Counted from the stretch's first letter, positions 15,937 to 24,714 are shown. The stretch is DNA of 44,184 bases from Acidimicrobiales bacterium (GCA_025463415.1 JAOBWO010000237.1:1-44184); one strand, 5' to 3'. Translations and numbers: made by a program. Notes: generated from the sequence alone by a model not told the origin.

Positions 15937-16839
15937 ATGTCCACCCTCGCGCCGCCGTCAGCCGAAGCTGCGCCGGAGGCGCGACGCGGAGCGCTGCTGA
16001 CCATGGCGCTGGCGGTGGCCGTCGGCAGCGTCTCGTTCACGATGATCAAGCTGGTGCTCCGCGACATCTCGCCGTTGGCGCTGGCGGCCGGCCGGGTGGT
16101 GTTCTCGGCGTCCGCGTTCGTGCTGATCGTCGTCGTCCAACCGCAGCGGCGGCGGCCGATCGCCCGTGAGGACCGGGTCCGAGTCCTGTTCTGCGGCCTC
16201 GGAGGTTCGGCCGGCTTCCACCTCCTCTTCAGCTGGGGACAGGACCACGTCTCTGTGGCCGTTGCTGCGATCGTGCTGGCGACGATGCCTGCGATGGTGG
16301 CGCTGGGCGAGGTGATCTTCATGTCGCATCGGCTCTCACGGCGTCAGGTCGCTGGTCTGCTGCTGTCGTTGGCCGGCGTGGCGGTCATCTCGCTGCGGTC
16401 GAGTGGCGGCCATTCGACCGTGCTCGGCATCCTCGCCGTGGCCGCAGCGACGGTCGTCTGGGCGGCGGTCACGATCACCACGCGCAGCCTCGCCGATCGC
16501 TACGACCCGTGGTGGTTGAACACGCCGGGCACCGTGCTCGGCGCGGTCGTGATGATCGCGCTCGTCCTGCCCCACGCACGTGAGTACGCCCACCTGTCCG
16601 GACCGTCCTGGGCGTACCTGATCTGGCTCGGCATGGTCGGATCGGCGTTCATCTACGCCGCGCTCGCCCACGCGATGAAGTCGTTGTCGGCCACGGTGAC
16701 CTCCAGCCTGTCCACGCTGGTGACTCCAGTCGGCGTGATCGTCGCTTGGATCGGGCTGGGCGAACGACCCGGTCTGGTCACGCTCGCGGGCGGCACGATC
16801 GCCGTGCTCGGCGTCGGGCTGGTCACCGGCCGGGCGTGA
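15937..16839 (+). CDS. EamA/DMT-family transporter (RhaT-like)
   Basis: The 300-residue integral membrane protein has ten predicted helices in two EamA halves. The first half contains the family pattern SFTMIKLVLRDISPLALAAGR and a later LATMPAMVALGEVIF. The second half contains WAYLIWLGMVGSAFIYAALAHAMKSL and STLVTPVGVIVAWIGLGE. EamA proteins export amino acids, nucleosides or other metabolites, and substrates cannot be predicted from sequence. I placed the start at ATG 15937 rather than 15883, because TACCAT lies seven bases before it. It is divergent from the secreted protease gene across about 100 bases. Its stop codon and that of the convergent DUF4202-type gene share an inverted repeat. 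Confidence 0.85.
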   Translation: MSTLAPPSAEAAPEARRGALLTMALAVAVGSVSFTMIKLVLRDISPLALAAGRVVFSASAFVLIVVVQPQRRRPIAREDRVRVLFCGLGGSAGFHLLFSWGQDHVSVAVAAIVLATMPAMVALGEVIFMSHRLSRRQVAGLLLSLAGVAVISLRSSGGHSTVLGILAVAAATVVWAAVTITTRSLADRYDPWWLNTPGTVLGAVVMIALVLPHAREYAHLSGPSWAYLIWLGMVGSAFIYAALAHAMKSLSATVTSSLSTLVTPVGVIVAWIGLGERPGLVTLAGGTIAVLGVGLVTGRA

Positions 16840-16855
16840 TCAGCTGGAGCTGATC
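16838..16855. terminator. Inverted repeat over convergent stop codons
   Basis: GATCAGCT-GG-AGCTGATC is a perfect 8-bp inverted repeat that includes parts of the EamA stop and the last codons of the DUF4202-type gene. A hairpin would form in either transcript, with the central bases opening as the loop. The terminator role is inferred from position. Confidence 0.4.
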
Positions 16856-17481
16856 GGGCCGGTGTCAGGAGCGATGTCAGCGCCGGCAGGAGCCGTCAGT
16901 GCCTCGGCCAGCAGCGCATGCGCGTGCTCACCGAGTCCCATCTCACCGACCGCGGCGAGTCCGGCCGGGCTCATCTTGCGAGCTGTCTTGCGGATCACGT
17001 CGAGCAGGTGGTCGTGCTCCAGACGGGCCTCGACGTCGGCGAGCTGCGTCTCGAGGAACACGAGGCACGCAGCGTCCTCGAGGACCTGGGTGTCGGCGTC
17101 GGTGGCGAGGTGATCGCGCCGGATCAGCTCCTGCGTCCGCGCGATCGTGGCTGCGTCGTAGCCCGAGTCCGCCAGGATCGCCTCGACCTCGGTGGCGTGG
17201 CGGAGCTTCTGGTCGCGGCGCCAGCGCAGGTACCCCGCCTTGCCCTCCGGGTAGGTACCCCGGGGCACCTCCCAGCGGCGCAGGTGGTGCGCACGCGCGG
17301 CAAGCAACAGGGCCTCGGCCGGATCATCGACGAGGTGGGCCACCCATTCGGCGGCCAGGTGGCCGTGAGCGAGGGCCAACGGCTGCGTGGTGCCGCGCAC
17401 CGTGACGTGGTTCGGATCGGCGGCGTTGGCCGCGTCGATGGCCGCGACGGCGGCGTCGTACGATGCGCTCAGACGGCGCAT
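16840..17481 (-). CDS. DUF4202-type protein, coupled to sulfite/nitrite reductase
   Basis: The 213-residue protein matches my memory of the DUF4202 family, which often neighbours ferredoxin-type sulfite or nitrite reductases. The true start is ATG 17481, overlapping the reductase 3' end by 13 bp; the ORF-track start at 17625 lies inside the reductase in another frame. Visible features are HGHLAAEWVAHL, then AARAHHLRRWEVPR, and GYLRWRRDQKLRHA, a spacing of His and Arg residues that recalls helical HD-like metal sites, although no canonical HD pair is present. The rest is helical and charged. The overlap implies joint expression with the reductase, so a role in reductase maturation, siroheme handling or control of sulfur assimilation is plausible. 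No function has been shown that I know of. Confidence 0.7.
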   Translation of the reverse strand: MRRLSASYDAAVAAIDAANAADPNHVTVRGTTQPLALAHGHLAAEWVAHLVDDPAEALLLAARAHHLRRWEVPRGTYPEGKAGYLRWRRDQKLRHATEVEAILADSGYDAATIARTQELIRRDHLATDADTQVLEDAACLVFLETQLADVEARLEHDHLLDVIRKTARKMSPAGLAAVGEMGLGEHAHALLAEALTAPAGADIAPDTGPISSS

Positions 17482-19259
17482 TCGGAGTCGCCGACCTCGG
17501 CCACGAACGGGCCGGTTTCGTCGTAGTCCGCGTAGTACTCGGGGTGCTCGTCGGGGTGGGGGAAGTGGTCGAGGTCGCGCAGCCCGTCGGCCACGGCGGT
17601 GGCGCCGCCGACCCGGTCCATCCACGTGCGGAACGCCTCGCCGGCAGTGCGCTCGTCGTTGAACCGGCGGATCACGCGGGCGGCGGCGACCGGTGCGTTC
17701 TTGGCCGGCAGGCGCAGCGCCTTCTCACCGAAGTTGATCTGCTCCTGACCGACATAGCCGCCGAGCAGCATCTGGTAGCCAGGTGCCGACTTGCCGTGGG
17801 CCCGGCGCTCTGCGCCGAAGAAGCCGATGTCGGCGGTGTGGTGCTGGCCGCAGCTGTTGGTGCATCCGGAGATGTTGATCCGCACGCCGCCGACTTCGGC
17901 CAGCCCTTCGTCCTCCAGCTCCTGGCCGATGGCCTTGGCGAGGCCGCGCGACTGGGTGACGGCGATGTTGCAGGTGTCGGCACCGGGGCAGGCGACGACG
18001 TCGCGGGCCAGCTCGGCGCCGGGACGTGCCATGCCGATGGCCTCGAGCCGTTCGAACAGGATCGGCAGCTGGGCCTCGGTGAGGCCGCGGTAGACGACGT
18101 TCTGGCGGTTGCTCAAGCGCACGTCGGCGCCGAGCTCGCGTTGGATCGAGGCGAGCGCGCGGAACTGGTCGGCCGTGACGTCGCCGAGTGCCGCGTACGC
18201 GACTGCTGAGACGGAGCCGTTGGCCCGGCCGTAGACGACGCTGGTGGCGACCCACCGCTGATACGGATCGCGTGGGGTCAGCGAGACGTTGACGCCCTGA
18301 CCGACGGCGGTGGGAGCGACCGTCCCGGACACACCGGCCGGGCGGTCACCGGCCTTGAGCACTTCCTCGGGGATGCCGCCGGGCCACGTCGATGAGGCGG
18401 GCAGGGTGTGGCGGACCTTGATCACCCGGCGACGCACTTCGTCGATGCCGAGCTGATCCACGACCCACTTCATGCGGGCGCGCAGCTTGTTGTCGCGGTT
18501 GCCGGTCTGTTCGAAGACGCGCAGTGCGGCTTCGATCGTGGGCAGGAGGTCTTCGCGGGCGGTGAAGTCCTCGAGCGCGAGCGCTGGATGCGGCGTCGCA
18601 CCCAAGCCGCCGGCGATGTAGATGCGGAACCCTGCCTCGGTGCTGCCGTCGTCGAGCGTTCGAGTGACGGCGATGACGCCGACGTCGTTGAACATCGCCT
18701 GGCCGCAGTCGGTGGAGCAACCGGAGAAGTTGACCTTGAACTTGCGCGGCAGGCGCTGACCCAGCGGGTTGCGCACGAAGTGGCGGAACGTCGCCTCGGC
18801 CCAGGCCGTGACGTCGAGGTGCTCGTGCGGGCACGCGCCGGCGAGGTGGCAGGCCATCACGTTGCGGACGGTGTCGCCGCAGGCCTCGCGGCTGGTGAGC
18901 CCGACGGCGGCGATGTGGCGCATGAGCTCGGGCACCAGGGTCAGCTCGACGTAGTGGACCTGCACGTTCTGGCGGGTGGTGATGTGGCCCCAGCCGCGCG
19001 AGTAGGTGTCGGCGATGTGGCCCATCGTGTCGAGCTGCTCGGGTGTGATCGTGCCGGCAGGAAGCTTGATCCGGACCATCTGGTTGGTGCCGCCCTGGCG
19101 CTGGCCGTAGATGCCGTTGTTGAGGCGCATCACGCGGAACACGTCTTCGCTGATCTCGCCTGCGAGGTACTGCGCGATGGCGCGCTCGAAGCGCTCGATG
19201 TCGCGGCGCTGCTCTTCGTCCAGATCTCGTGGTGCTGCGACGACCGGTGTGATTCCCAC
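17469..19259 (-). CDS. Ferredoxin-dependent sulfite/nitrite reductase (siroheme, [4Fe-4S])
   Basis: The 596-residue protein has two repeated ferredoxin-like and siroheme-binding halves. The second half carries the cluster ligands CPGADTC (Cys424, Cys430) and CTNSC (Cys466, Cys470), the C-x5-C ... C-x3-C pattern of assimilatory six-electron reductases. The first half keeps related sequence (ACGDTVRNVMAC, SGCSTDCGQ). N-terminal GGTNQMVRIKLPAG and QNVQVHYVEL are typical. It would reduce sulfite to sulfide (or nitrite to ammonia); the two cannot be separated by eye. I chose GTG 19259, which has AAGGGG eight bases upstream. The ORF-track ATG at 19304 falls inside a possible -10 (TAATGT). The overlapping DUF4202-type gene follows; no cysH, cysD or nitrate reductase is nearby. 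Confidence 0.88.
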   Translation of the reverse strand: MGITPVVAAPRDLDEEQRRDIERFERAIAQYLAGEISEDVFRVMRLNNGIYGQRQGGTNQMVRIKLPAGTITPEQLDTMGHIADTYSRGWGHITTRQNVQVHYVELTLVPELMRHIAAVGLTSREACGDTVRNVMACHLAGACPHEHLDVTAWAEATFRHFVRNPLGQRLPRKFKVNFSGCSTDCGQAMFNDVGVIAVTRTLDDGSTEAGFRIYIAGGLGATPHPALALEDFTAREDLLPTIEAALRVFEQTGNRDNKLRARMKWVVDQLGIDEVRRRVIKVRHTLPASSTWPGGIPEEVLKAGDRPAGVSGTVAPTAVGQGVNVSLTPRDPYQRWVATSVVYGRANGSVSAVAYAALGDVTADQFRALASIQRELGADVRLSNRQNVVYRGLTEAQLPILFERLEAIGMARPGAELARDVVACPGADTCNIAVTQSRGLAKAIGQELEDEGLAEVGGVRINISGCTNSCGQHHTADIGFFGAERRAHGKSAPGYQMLLGGYVGQEQINFGEKALRLPAKNAPVAAARVIRRFNDERTAGEAFRTWMDRVGGATAVADGLRDLDHFPHPDEHPEYYADYDETGPFVAEVGDSECAV

Positions 19260-19300
19260 GTTCTCGACCCCTTGGCTGCGAATGTCTACGAACGTGGTCA

Positions 19301-19306
19301 ACATTA
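19301..19306 (-). promoter_or_regulatory. Possible -10 box of the sulfite/nitrite reductase operon
   Basis: TAATGT on the minus strand fits TANNNT and would start transcription about 35 bases before GTG 19259. No convincing -35 is visible. Confidence 0.3.
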
Positions 19307-19339
19307 CCCCCGGAACGGCGGGAGCGCTACGGACTGGGG

Positions 19340-19615
19340 TCAGTCGCCCGGGTCCTGCCCGATTTCGCGCATCGCGTCACGGAGTGCCGTGCGCAGCCGG
19401 CGGACGTGGGCGGGCCCGAGATGGGCGACCAATCCCTGACCCGGGCTGCCGACTTCCTCGACCGTCAGCACGACGCGCGGCTCGGCGTCGTCGTAGTCGT
19501 CGCTGATCGCGACGGCCCACGAGAGCTGCGCCGCGTCGTCGGCTCCTTCGGGCAGATCTTCGGGGTTGAACGGGTAGTCGTCGATCGAGCGTCGCACCGC
19601 GTCATGCTCGCACAT
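19340..19615 (-). CDS. Small acidic hypothetical protein
   Basis: The 91-residue protein is rich in Asp and Glu in its first half (DDYPFNPEDLPEGADDAAQ) and ends with a helix containing HVRRLRTALRDAMREIG. I do not recognise the family. A GAGGAG ribosome site lies three bases before ATG 19615, which supports this start. It precedes the sulfite/nitrite reductase on the same strand with an 80-base gap, so co-transcription is possible but the reductase seems to have its own -10. Its start region is divergent from the helicase-nuclease gene, only 56 bases away, and the two probably share a promoter region. Codon use looks normal for the window. Confidence 0.6.
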   Translation of the reverse strand: MCEHDAVRRSIDDYPFNPEDLPEGADDAAQLSWAVAISDDYDDAEPRVVLTVEEVGSPGQGLVAHLGPAHVRRLRTALRDAMREIGQDPGD

Positions 19616-19656
19616 GGGCTCCTCGAGCCCGGGATGGTCGGGCGCCCGCGGACGGG

Positions 19657-19662
19657 TACGAT
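19657..19662 (+). promoter_or_regulatory. -10 box of the helicase-nuclease gene
   Basis: TACGAT ends nine bases before ATG 19672, close to the leaderless spacing. No ribosome site precedes the ATG. Confidence 0.4.
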
Positions 19663-19671
19663 CGAACTCCG

Positions 19672-22600
19672 ATGCCGACGTTGCCGACGGACCCGTCCGA
19701 CGACGCCAGCGGTGGGACGAGCGGCGCGGCGGCGGACGCGACGCCAGATCATGCGGCGGCGAGGCGGCGCATCGTGGTCGCCGCAGCGGCCCGCACCTGG
19801 GCCGCGCAGCTGGTCGACCTGGGTGGCCGCAACACGCTCCTGCACTACCGCGACCTCCGCGCCGGCACCCTCGATCTGACCTCGGCGGCCGCCCCCGCGC
19901 TGGACGCGCTGCTCGACGGTCGGTCGGTGCGGCTGTCGGCGCTGTTCCCCGGCGACCTCCTCGCCGAGGCAGCTCGGCGGGTGCGCACTGTCACGTCCAA
20001 GGCGCGCGAGAACTTCGAAGAGCGCGGCCTCAGCACGCTGTACGTGGCGACCGGGATGGCGACCTGGGCGGCCGAGACGGGCACGACGGCTCCCGCGGCG
20101 CCGGTGGTGCTGGCCGAAGTCACGCTCCGTCCGATCGGTGCGTCGGAGAACGACTTCGACGTCGCGATCACCGACGAGTGGGAGCCCAACCCGACCCTTC
20201 TGCACCTGTTAGCCACGCAGTTCCAGGTGCGCATCGACCCGGACGATCTGCTCGCCGCGGTCGAGGCGGCCGACGGTGATCTGGGCGCGGCCGGGACGGC
20301 GCTCGCCGCTGCGGCCGCGACGGTGCCCGGATTCGGTGTCGACCTTCGCACGGTGATCGGCAACTTCTCCTACGCCAAGCAACCGATGGTGCTCGATCTC
20401 GAGTCCGGCGTCGACGTGATGTGCGCCAGCACCGTCATCGCCGCGTTGGCGGGAGACGCGGCGGCGGTGGCTCAACTTCGATCGGCTATGCCGGCGGCGA
20501 CGCTCGACGAGCCGGACCGGATCACGCCGTCCGACGAGTTCGTGGTGATCGACGCCGATGCGTCGCAGCACTACGTGATCAACGCCGCCAGCCGCGGCGC
20601 CGACCTCGTCGTGCAGGGGCCGCCTGGAACCGGCAAGTCCCAGACCATCGCCAACCTGATCGCCTCGCTGGCGGCCGGTGGCAAGAGCGTGCTGTTCGTG
20701 GCCGAGAAGCGCGCCGCGATCGACGCCGTGGTCGATCGACTCGATCGAGCCGGCCTGCGCGACCTCGTCCTCGACCTCTACGGCGGAGGCGGGAGTCGGC
20801 GCACCATGGCGGCGGAGCTGCGCCGGGTGTACGACGCGTCGGCTGCTGTGCCGTCGGTCCGTCGCGATGTCGACGACGCACGTCTGGTCGACCGCCGCAG
20901 CCGCCTCAACGTTCACGCTGCAGCGATGCACGAGCCACGTGCGCCATGGCAGACCACTGTGTACGAGCTGCAGGCCGGCGTGCTGGCGGTTCCACCGGAA
21001 CTGCGGCTGCCCCTGCGCCTCGGTCCGGCGGAGACGGCCGGGCTGGATCGCACTGCGTTGGTCGCGCACGCCGATGCACTGGCCGACTGGCTGACCACGG
21101 GCGGACCAGCGGTCGAGACGGGCGTCAGCCCGTGGGCGTCAGCGGCGGCGACGATCACGGATCTGGCAACCGCCCAAGCGGCGCTCGGCACCGCCCGCCG
21201 GCTGGCCATGGAGTCGTTGCCGGCGCTGGCGATCTGGAGCGCGAGGGTGGCCGCCGAATGTGGGCTGCGACAGCCGCCCACCATCGCCGACTGGATCGGA
21301 ACGGTCGACCTGTTGCGGCACGTCGCCCTCGTCGACGAGCTGCACACGGACACGATCTGGCCACTCGACCTCGATGCGTTGTCCAGTGCGATGCAGCCCG
21401 CCGCACGGGGTGCGGTCGGCCGAGCGGCAGCGTCGATCTTCAACGGCGGATATCGCGCCGCGAAGACGCAGATCGTGGCCACGACCAAGCGTCCGGCGAC
21501 CCCGGCGGAGTTGCTGCGCACCGTCACCGCGGCGGCGGGTGTGCGACGCGCATGGATCGAAGCCAGTGTCGACGGCGGCTCACCGCGTCTGCCGGCCGGG
21601 TTCGTTGGCACCGTCGGGACGTTCGAGGCGACGGTCGCCCAACTGGGCGAGCTGGCGGGGCACGTGGGCGAGCGCGGACTGCTCGACGCGGATCTTCCCC
21701 GCGCCCAACGCAGAGTCGACGCGCTGCTGGCAGACACGGCGACGCTGTACCGGCTGCCGACGTTGCACGACCTGGTGACACGGCTCGATGCAGCAGGCCT
21801 CGGGCCGATCCGGCACGCGGTGGCCGCCAAGGGCCTCGACCCCACGGCCGCCCGACACGTGCTGGAGCACGCGTGGTGCGCGTCGGTGCTGGAGCAGATC
21901 TCCTTCGCAGATGCGCGGGTGGGAGCGTTCGACGGCACGACCCACGGGCGTGTGGTCGACGAGTTCGCCACCGCGGATCGCGCCCAAATCGCCAGTGGCG
22001 CCGCGAAGGTGCGGCGCGCCGTGGCCGAGCGACTGGTCAGCGCACGCAACGCGCAGCCGGCCCAGGACGCGCTCGTGGCGGCTGAGGTGCGCAAGAAGTC
22101 GCGCTACCGCACCCTGCGCGAGCTGACCCAGCAGGCGCCGGACGTGTTGCTGGCGCTCAAGCCGTGCTGGGCGATGAGCCCGCTCGCGGTGTCGCAACTG
22201 CTGGATGCCCGGCCGCTGTTCGACGTCGTCATCTTCGACGAGGCCAGCCAGGTGCCGCCGGCCGATGCCATCCCGGCGTTGATGCGCGGTCGTCAGGCGA
22301 TCGTGGCCGGTGACTCCAAGCAGCTGCCGCCCACTGCGTTCTTCGCGTCGGCGACCTCAGCCGACGATGGCGAGGTCGGTACGGACAGCGACGCAGCGGT
22401 CGAGGACGGGCCGGGCAACCTGACCGTCGGCACCGAATCCGTGCTGGACGCGATGGCCATTGTGGTGACCGCTGGATCGACCACCTTGCGCTGGCACTAT
22501 CGCAGCCGCGACGAACGCCTCATCGCGTTCTCCAACGCGCAGCGCTCGCTGTACGACTGGCAGATGGTCACCTTCCCCGGCACCTCCGCTGCCGGTGATG

Positions 22601-23832
22601 CCATCCGCCACGTGCACGTGCCCTGGCGCGGCCCGCAGGACCCGGCGGGAGGTTCGACCGACAGCGCAGCCGACGAGGTGCGTCGGGTCGTCGAGTTGAT
22701 GGCCGAGCACGCCCACGCCCACCCCGAGCGGAGCCTGGGCGTGATCGCGATGGGCATCCAGCACTCGGAGCGGATCAACGATGCCCTGCGCGCCGCCCGC
22801 CAGAGCGATGGTGTGCTCGACGAGTTCTGCGCGACCCGTCACCCGGCCGAGCCGCTGTTCGTGAAGAACCTCGAACGCGTCCAGGGCGACGAGCGCGACT
22901 CGATCATCCTCACGGTGGGCTACGGCAAGAACGCCGCGGGCGCGATGGTGTACCGCTTCGGGCCGATCAACCAAGCCGGTGGCGAGCGTCGGCTGAACGT
23001 GGCCATCACCCGGTCGAGGTCGCAGATGACCGTCGTCTCGTCGTTCCTGCCGAGTGACCTGGATCCGGCGAAGCTGAACAGCGAGGGCGCGCAGATGCTC
23101 GGTCGCTACCTCGCCTACGCGGCGTCCGGCGGTACCGACCTCGGCTCCGCCGGCCACCAGCATCCACCGTTGGACGCGTTCCAGACGGACGTGCGCGACC
23201 GGCTCGCCGCCGCGGGCATCGAGATCGTGGCGCAGCTGGGCGTGTCCGGGTTCTGCCTCGACTTCGCCGCCGCGCATCCCCAACGTCACGGCGAGTGGGT
23301 GCTCGCGACCGAGACCGACGGCGGCACCTATCGAGCCGGCGCGACGGCTCGCGAGCGCGATCGGTTGCGCAAGGAGCACCTCGTCCGCCTCGGCTGGGTC
23401 GTGAGCCGGATCTGGTCCACCGATTGGTTCCGCGACCCTGATGCCGAGGTCGCCAAGATCATCGCGACGTGGCAATCGGCGTGTGTGATCGCCGACGCGC
23501 GTCACGCCGCAGGGGTCAGCCGCGCTGTGCCGGCGTGGGCGCCACCGGTCGCCGGCACCGTCTCACCACCGCCGGCACCGATCACGACGCCGGTGCCGAA
23601 GGCTGCACGAACCCGGCCCCGTCCAGTCATCGAGGGCGGCGCGCCCATCGCCGACTACACGGACGCGCAGCTGTCGACGATCGTCGCGTGGGTCGCATCC
23701 GACGACGTGCTTCGCACGGACACCGAACTGCGCGAGGTGGTTGCCGACGAGATGGGCTACTCGCGCATCGGCTCGCGCATCCGCCAGCGCGTCGACGATG
23801 CAATCGCCGCGCACCGACGACCGCACGCTTGA
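19672..23832 (+). CDS. DUF4011-type superfamily 1 helicase fused to a C-terminal PD-(D/E)XK-like nuclease
   Basis: The 1386-residue protein begins with a DUF4011-like region (about 35-110, LVDLGGRNTLLHYRDL). It then carries the UvrD/DNA2-Nam7 helicase core: Walker A GPPGTGKS at 316-323, a long insert to about 840, Walker B FDEAS with Asp856/Glu857, GDSKQLPP near 880, QGDERDS near 1075, and NVAITRSR near 1109. Residues about 1169-1265 form a DUF559/MTES_1575-type nuclease with Asp1197, Glu1214 and Asp1216 as candidate catalytic residues, and the family's RLGWVVSRIWSTDWF. A DUF3320-like winged C-terminus follows. It should translocate on and cut nucleic acid. Relatives occur in defence neighbourhoods, but no partner gene lies here. 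The gene is complete, with no frameshift. Confidence 0.88.
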   Translation: MPTLPTDPSDDASGGTSGAAADATPDHAAARRRIVVAAAARTWAAQLVDLGGRNTLLHYRDLRAGTLDLTSAAAPALDALLDGRSVRLSALFPGDLLAEAARRVRTVTSKARENFEERGLSTLYVATGMATWAAETGTTAPAAPVVLAEVTLRPIGASENDFDVAITDEWEPNPTLLHLLATQFQVRIDPDDLLAAVEAADGDLGAAGTALAAAAATVPGFGVDLRTVIGNFSYAKQPMVLDLESGVDVMCASTVIAALAGDAAAVAQLRSAMPAATLDEPDRITPSDEFVVIDADASQHYVINAASRGADLVVQGPPGTGKSQTIANLIASLAAGGKSVLFVAEKRAAIDAVVDRLDRAGLRDLVLDLYGGGGSRRTMAAELRRVYDASAAVPSVRRDVDDARLVDRRSRLNVHAAAMHEPRAPWQTTVYELQAGVLAVPPELRLPLRLGPAETAGLDRTALVAHADALADWLTTGGPAVETGVSPWASAAATITDLATAQAALGTARRLAMESLPALAIWSARVAAECGLRQPPTIADWIGTVDLLRHVALVDELHTDTIWPLDLDALSSAMQPAARGAVGRAAASIFNGGYRAAKTQIVATTKRPATPAELLRTVTAAAGVRRAWIEASVDGGSPRLPAGFVGTVGTFEATVAQLGELAGHVGERGLLDADLPRAQRRVDALLADTATLYRLPTLHDLVTRLDAAGLGPIRHAVAAKGLDPTAARHVLEHAWCASVLEQISFADARVGAFDGTTHGRVVDEFATADRAQIASGAAKVRRAVAERLVSARNAQPAQDALVAAEVRKKSRYRTLRELTQQAPDVLLALKPCWAMSPLAVSQLLDARPLFDVVIFDEASQVPPADAIPALMRGRQAIVAGDSKQLPPTAFFASATSADDGEVGTDSDAAVEDGPGNLTVGTESVLDAMAIVVTAGSTTLRWHYRSRDERLIAFSNAQRSLYDWQMVTFPGTSAAGDAIRHVHVPWRGPQDPAGGSTDSAADEVRRVVELMAEHAHAHPERSLGVIAMGIQHSERINDALRAARQSDGVLDEFCATRHPAEPLFVKNLERVQGDERDSIILTVGYGKNAAGAMVYRFGPINQAGGERRLNVAITRSRSQMTVVSSFLPSDLDPAKLNSEGAQMLGRYLAYAASGGTDLGSAGHQHPPLDAFQTDVRDRLAAAGIEIVAQLGVSGFCLDFAAAHPQRHGEWVLATETDGGTYRAGATARERDRLRKEHLVRLGWVVSRIWSTDWFRDPDAEVAKIIATWQSACVIADARHAAGVSRAVPAWAPPVAGTVSPPPAPITTPVPKAARTRPRPVIEGGAPIADYTDAQLSTIVAWVASDDVLRTDTELREVVADEMGYSRIGSRIRQRVDDAIAAHRRPHA

Positions 23833-23837
23833 GGCAG

Positions 23838-23853
23838 CGCCACTAGCGTGGCG
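23838..23853 (+). promoter_or_regulatory. Leaderless -10 box inside an inverted repeat, upstream of SRPBCC gene
   Basis: CGCCAC-TAGC-GTGGCG is a perfect 6-bp hairpin just after the helicase stop. The -10-like TAGCGT (23844-23849) is embedded in it and ends six bases before ATG 23856. It may end the helicase transcript and start the next, or be an operator over the -10. Confidence 0.4.
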
Positions 23854-23855
23854 AG

Positions 23856-24326
23856 ATGAGCACCCGCCCGTTGGAGATGTCGCGCACGTTCCCCGTCAAC
23901 GTCGAGGACGCCTACGACGCGGTGCTGACAACGCCGCTCACCGACCTGTTCAGCCGCCACTACGGGGTGATCGCGCGCATCAAGGCGGTCGAGGATCAAG
24001 AGGGCGAATGGGGGCGCGCCGCCGGGCAGACGCGCACGATCCGTCTCGCCGATCGGGGCACGATGCGCGAGACGCTCACCGTGATCGAGCGTCCGCAACG
24101 GTTCGGCTACACGATCAGCGACGTCACCGGCGCGATGAAGGCCCTCATCGCGACCGCCGACGGGACGTGGCGGTTCGAGCCTGCCGGCACAGGTGCGCGG
24201 GTCACGTGGCGCTGGGACGTGACACCGACCAACGTCGGGCGGCTCGCGATGCCCCTGTTCTCTCGACTGTGGCTCGGCTACGCCCGGCAGGCGATGGACC
24301 GGATCGAGCAGATCCTCGTCCCCTGA
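23856..24326 (+). CDS. SRPBCC-family (START-like) protein
   Basis: The 156-residue protein fits the polyketide cyclase/dehydrase and lipid-transport SRPBCC fold, a helix-grip pocket that holds a hydrophobic ligand. It begins with a strand and helix (EMSRTFPVNVEDAYDAVLTTPL), has the mid-domain strands (RETLTVIERPQRFGYTISDV), the conserved turn GTWRFEPAGTGARVTWRWDV, and a long C-terminal helix (YARQAMDRIEQIL). Catalysis cannot be inferred; many members are binding proteins or immunity-like factors of unknown role. The start at ATG 23856 is backed by TAGCGT six bases upstream. It follows the helicase by 23 bases and converges on the split-barrel oxidoreductase gene, the two stops separated by only four bases. 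Confidence 0.8.
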   Translation: MSTRPLEMSRTFPVNVEDAYDAVLTTPLTDLFSRHYGVIARIKAVEDQEGEWGRAAGQTRTIRLADRGTMRETLTVIERPQRFGYTISDVTGAMKALIATADGTWRFEPAGTGARVTWRWDVTPTNVGRLAMPLFSRLWLGYARQAMDRIEQILVP

Positions 24327-24330
24327 CGGG

Positions 24331-24714
24331 TCAGCGGACGTCGGTGACGAGCACCCGTTCCGGGGTGAACGAGATGAGCAACCGGCGGTCGTTCGGGCCG
24401 TCGAACGCGCGGAAGTCGGCGCCGTAGCGGACCGCGATGCGGTCGGCGGCTGCGTAGTCGGCGTCCTCGATCAGGTCCGCGCGGCCGCGGATCTCGACGT
24501 AGTAGTCGACCGACTTCGGGTGGAAGATCAGGATCGACGAGCGGCCGTCGGCGGCGAGGTTCTTCGTCTTCTTGCGGCGCGCCGTGGCCGAGATCAGGAT
24601 CCGCTCGCCCTCGACGGCGTACCAGACCGCCGTCATCTCCGGTCCGCCGGCACCGAGGGTGGCAAGGGTGGCGATGGTGTTCGTCAGGATCTCCGGGTCG
24701 ATGGTGTCCAGCAT
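24331..24714 (-). CDS. PPOX-class split-barrel oxidoreductase, probably F420-dependent (Rv1155-like)
   Basis: The 127-residue protein has the FMN/F420-binding split barrel of the pyridoxamine-phosphate-oxidase-like superfamily. Typical stretches are TIATLATLGAGGPEMTAVWYAVEG, ILISATARRKKTKNLAADGRSSILIF, and YYVEIRGRADLIED. The ARRKKTKNL stretch is typical of the F420-binding subgroup. It would reduce or oxidise a small metabolite using F420 or FMN, and the substrate is unknown. ATG 24714 is supported by GAAAGGG six bases upstream. The gene is convergent with the SRPBCC gene and lies downstream of a membrane protein gene on the same strand with a 53-base gap that includes a short direct repeat of GGTGGTGGTGA-type sequence, probably unimportant. 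Confidence 0.82.
   Translation of the reverse strand: MLDTIDPEILTNTIATLATLGAGGPEMTAVWYAVEGERILISATARRKKTKNLAADGRSSILIFHPKSVDYYVEIRGRADLIEDADYAAADRIAVRYGADFRAFDGPNDRRLLISFTPERVLVTDVR

Noticed and set aside
12171-16169. 1332-residue plus-strand ORF
   Set aside because: It lies antisense to the M4 protease, has Arg/Gly/Val-rich composition and no domain. Long antisense frames are common in GC-rich DNA.
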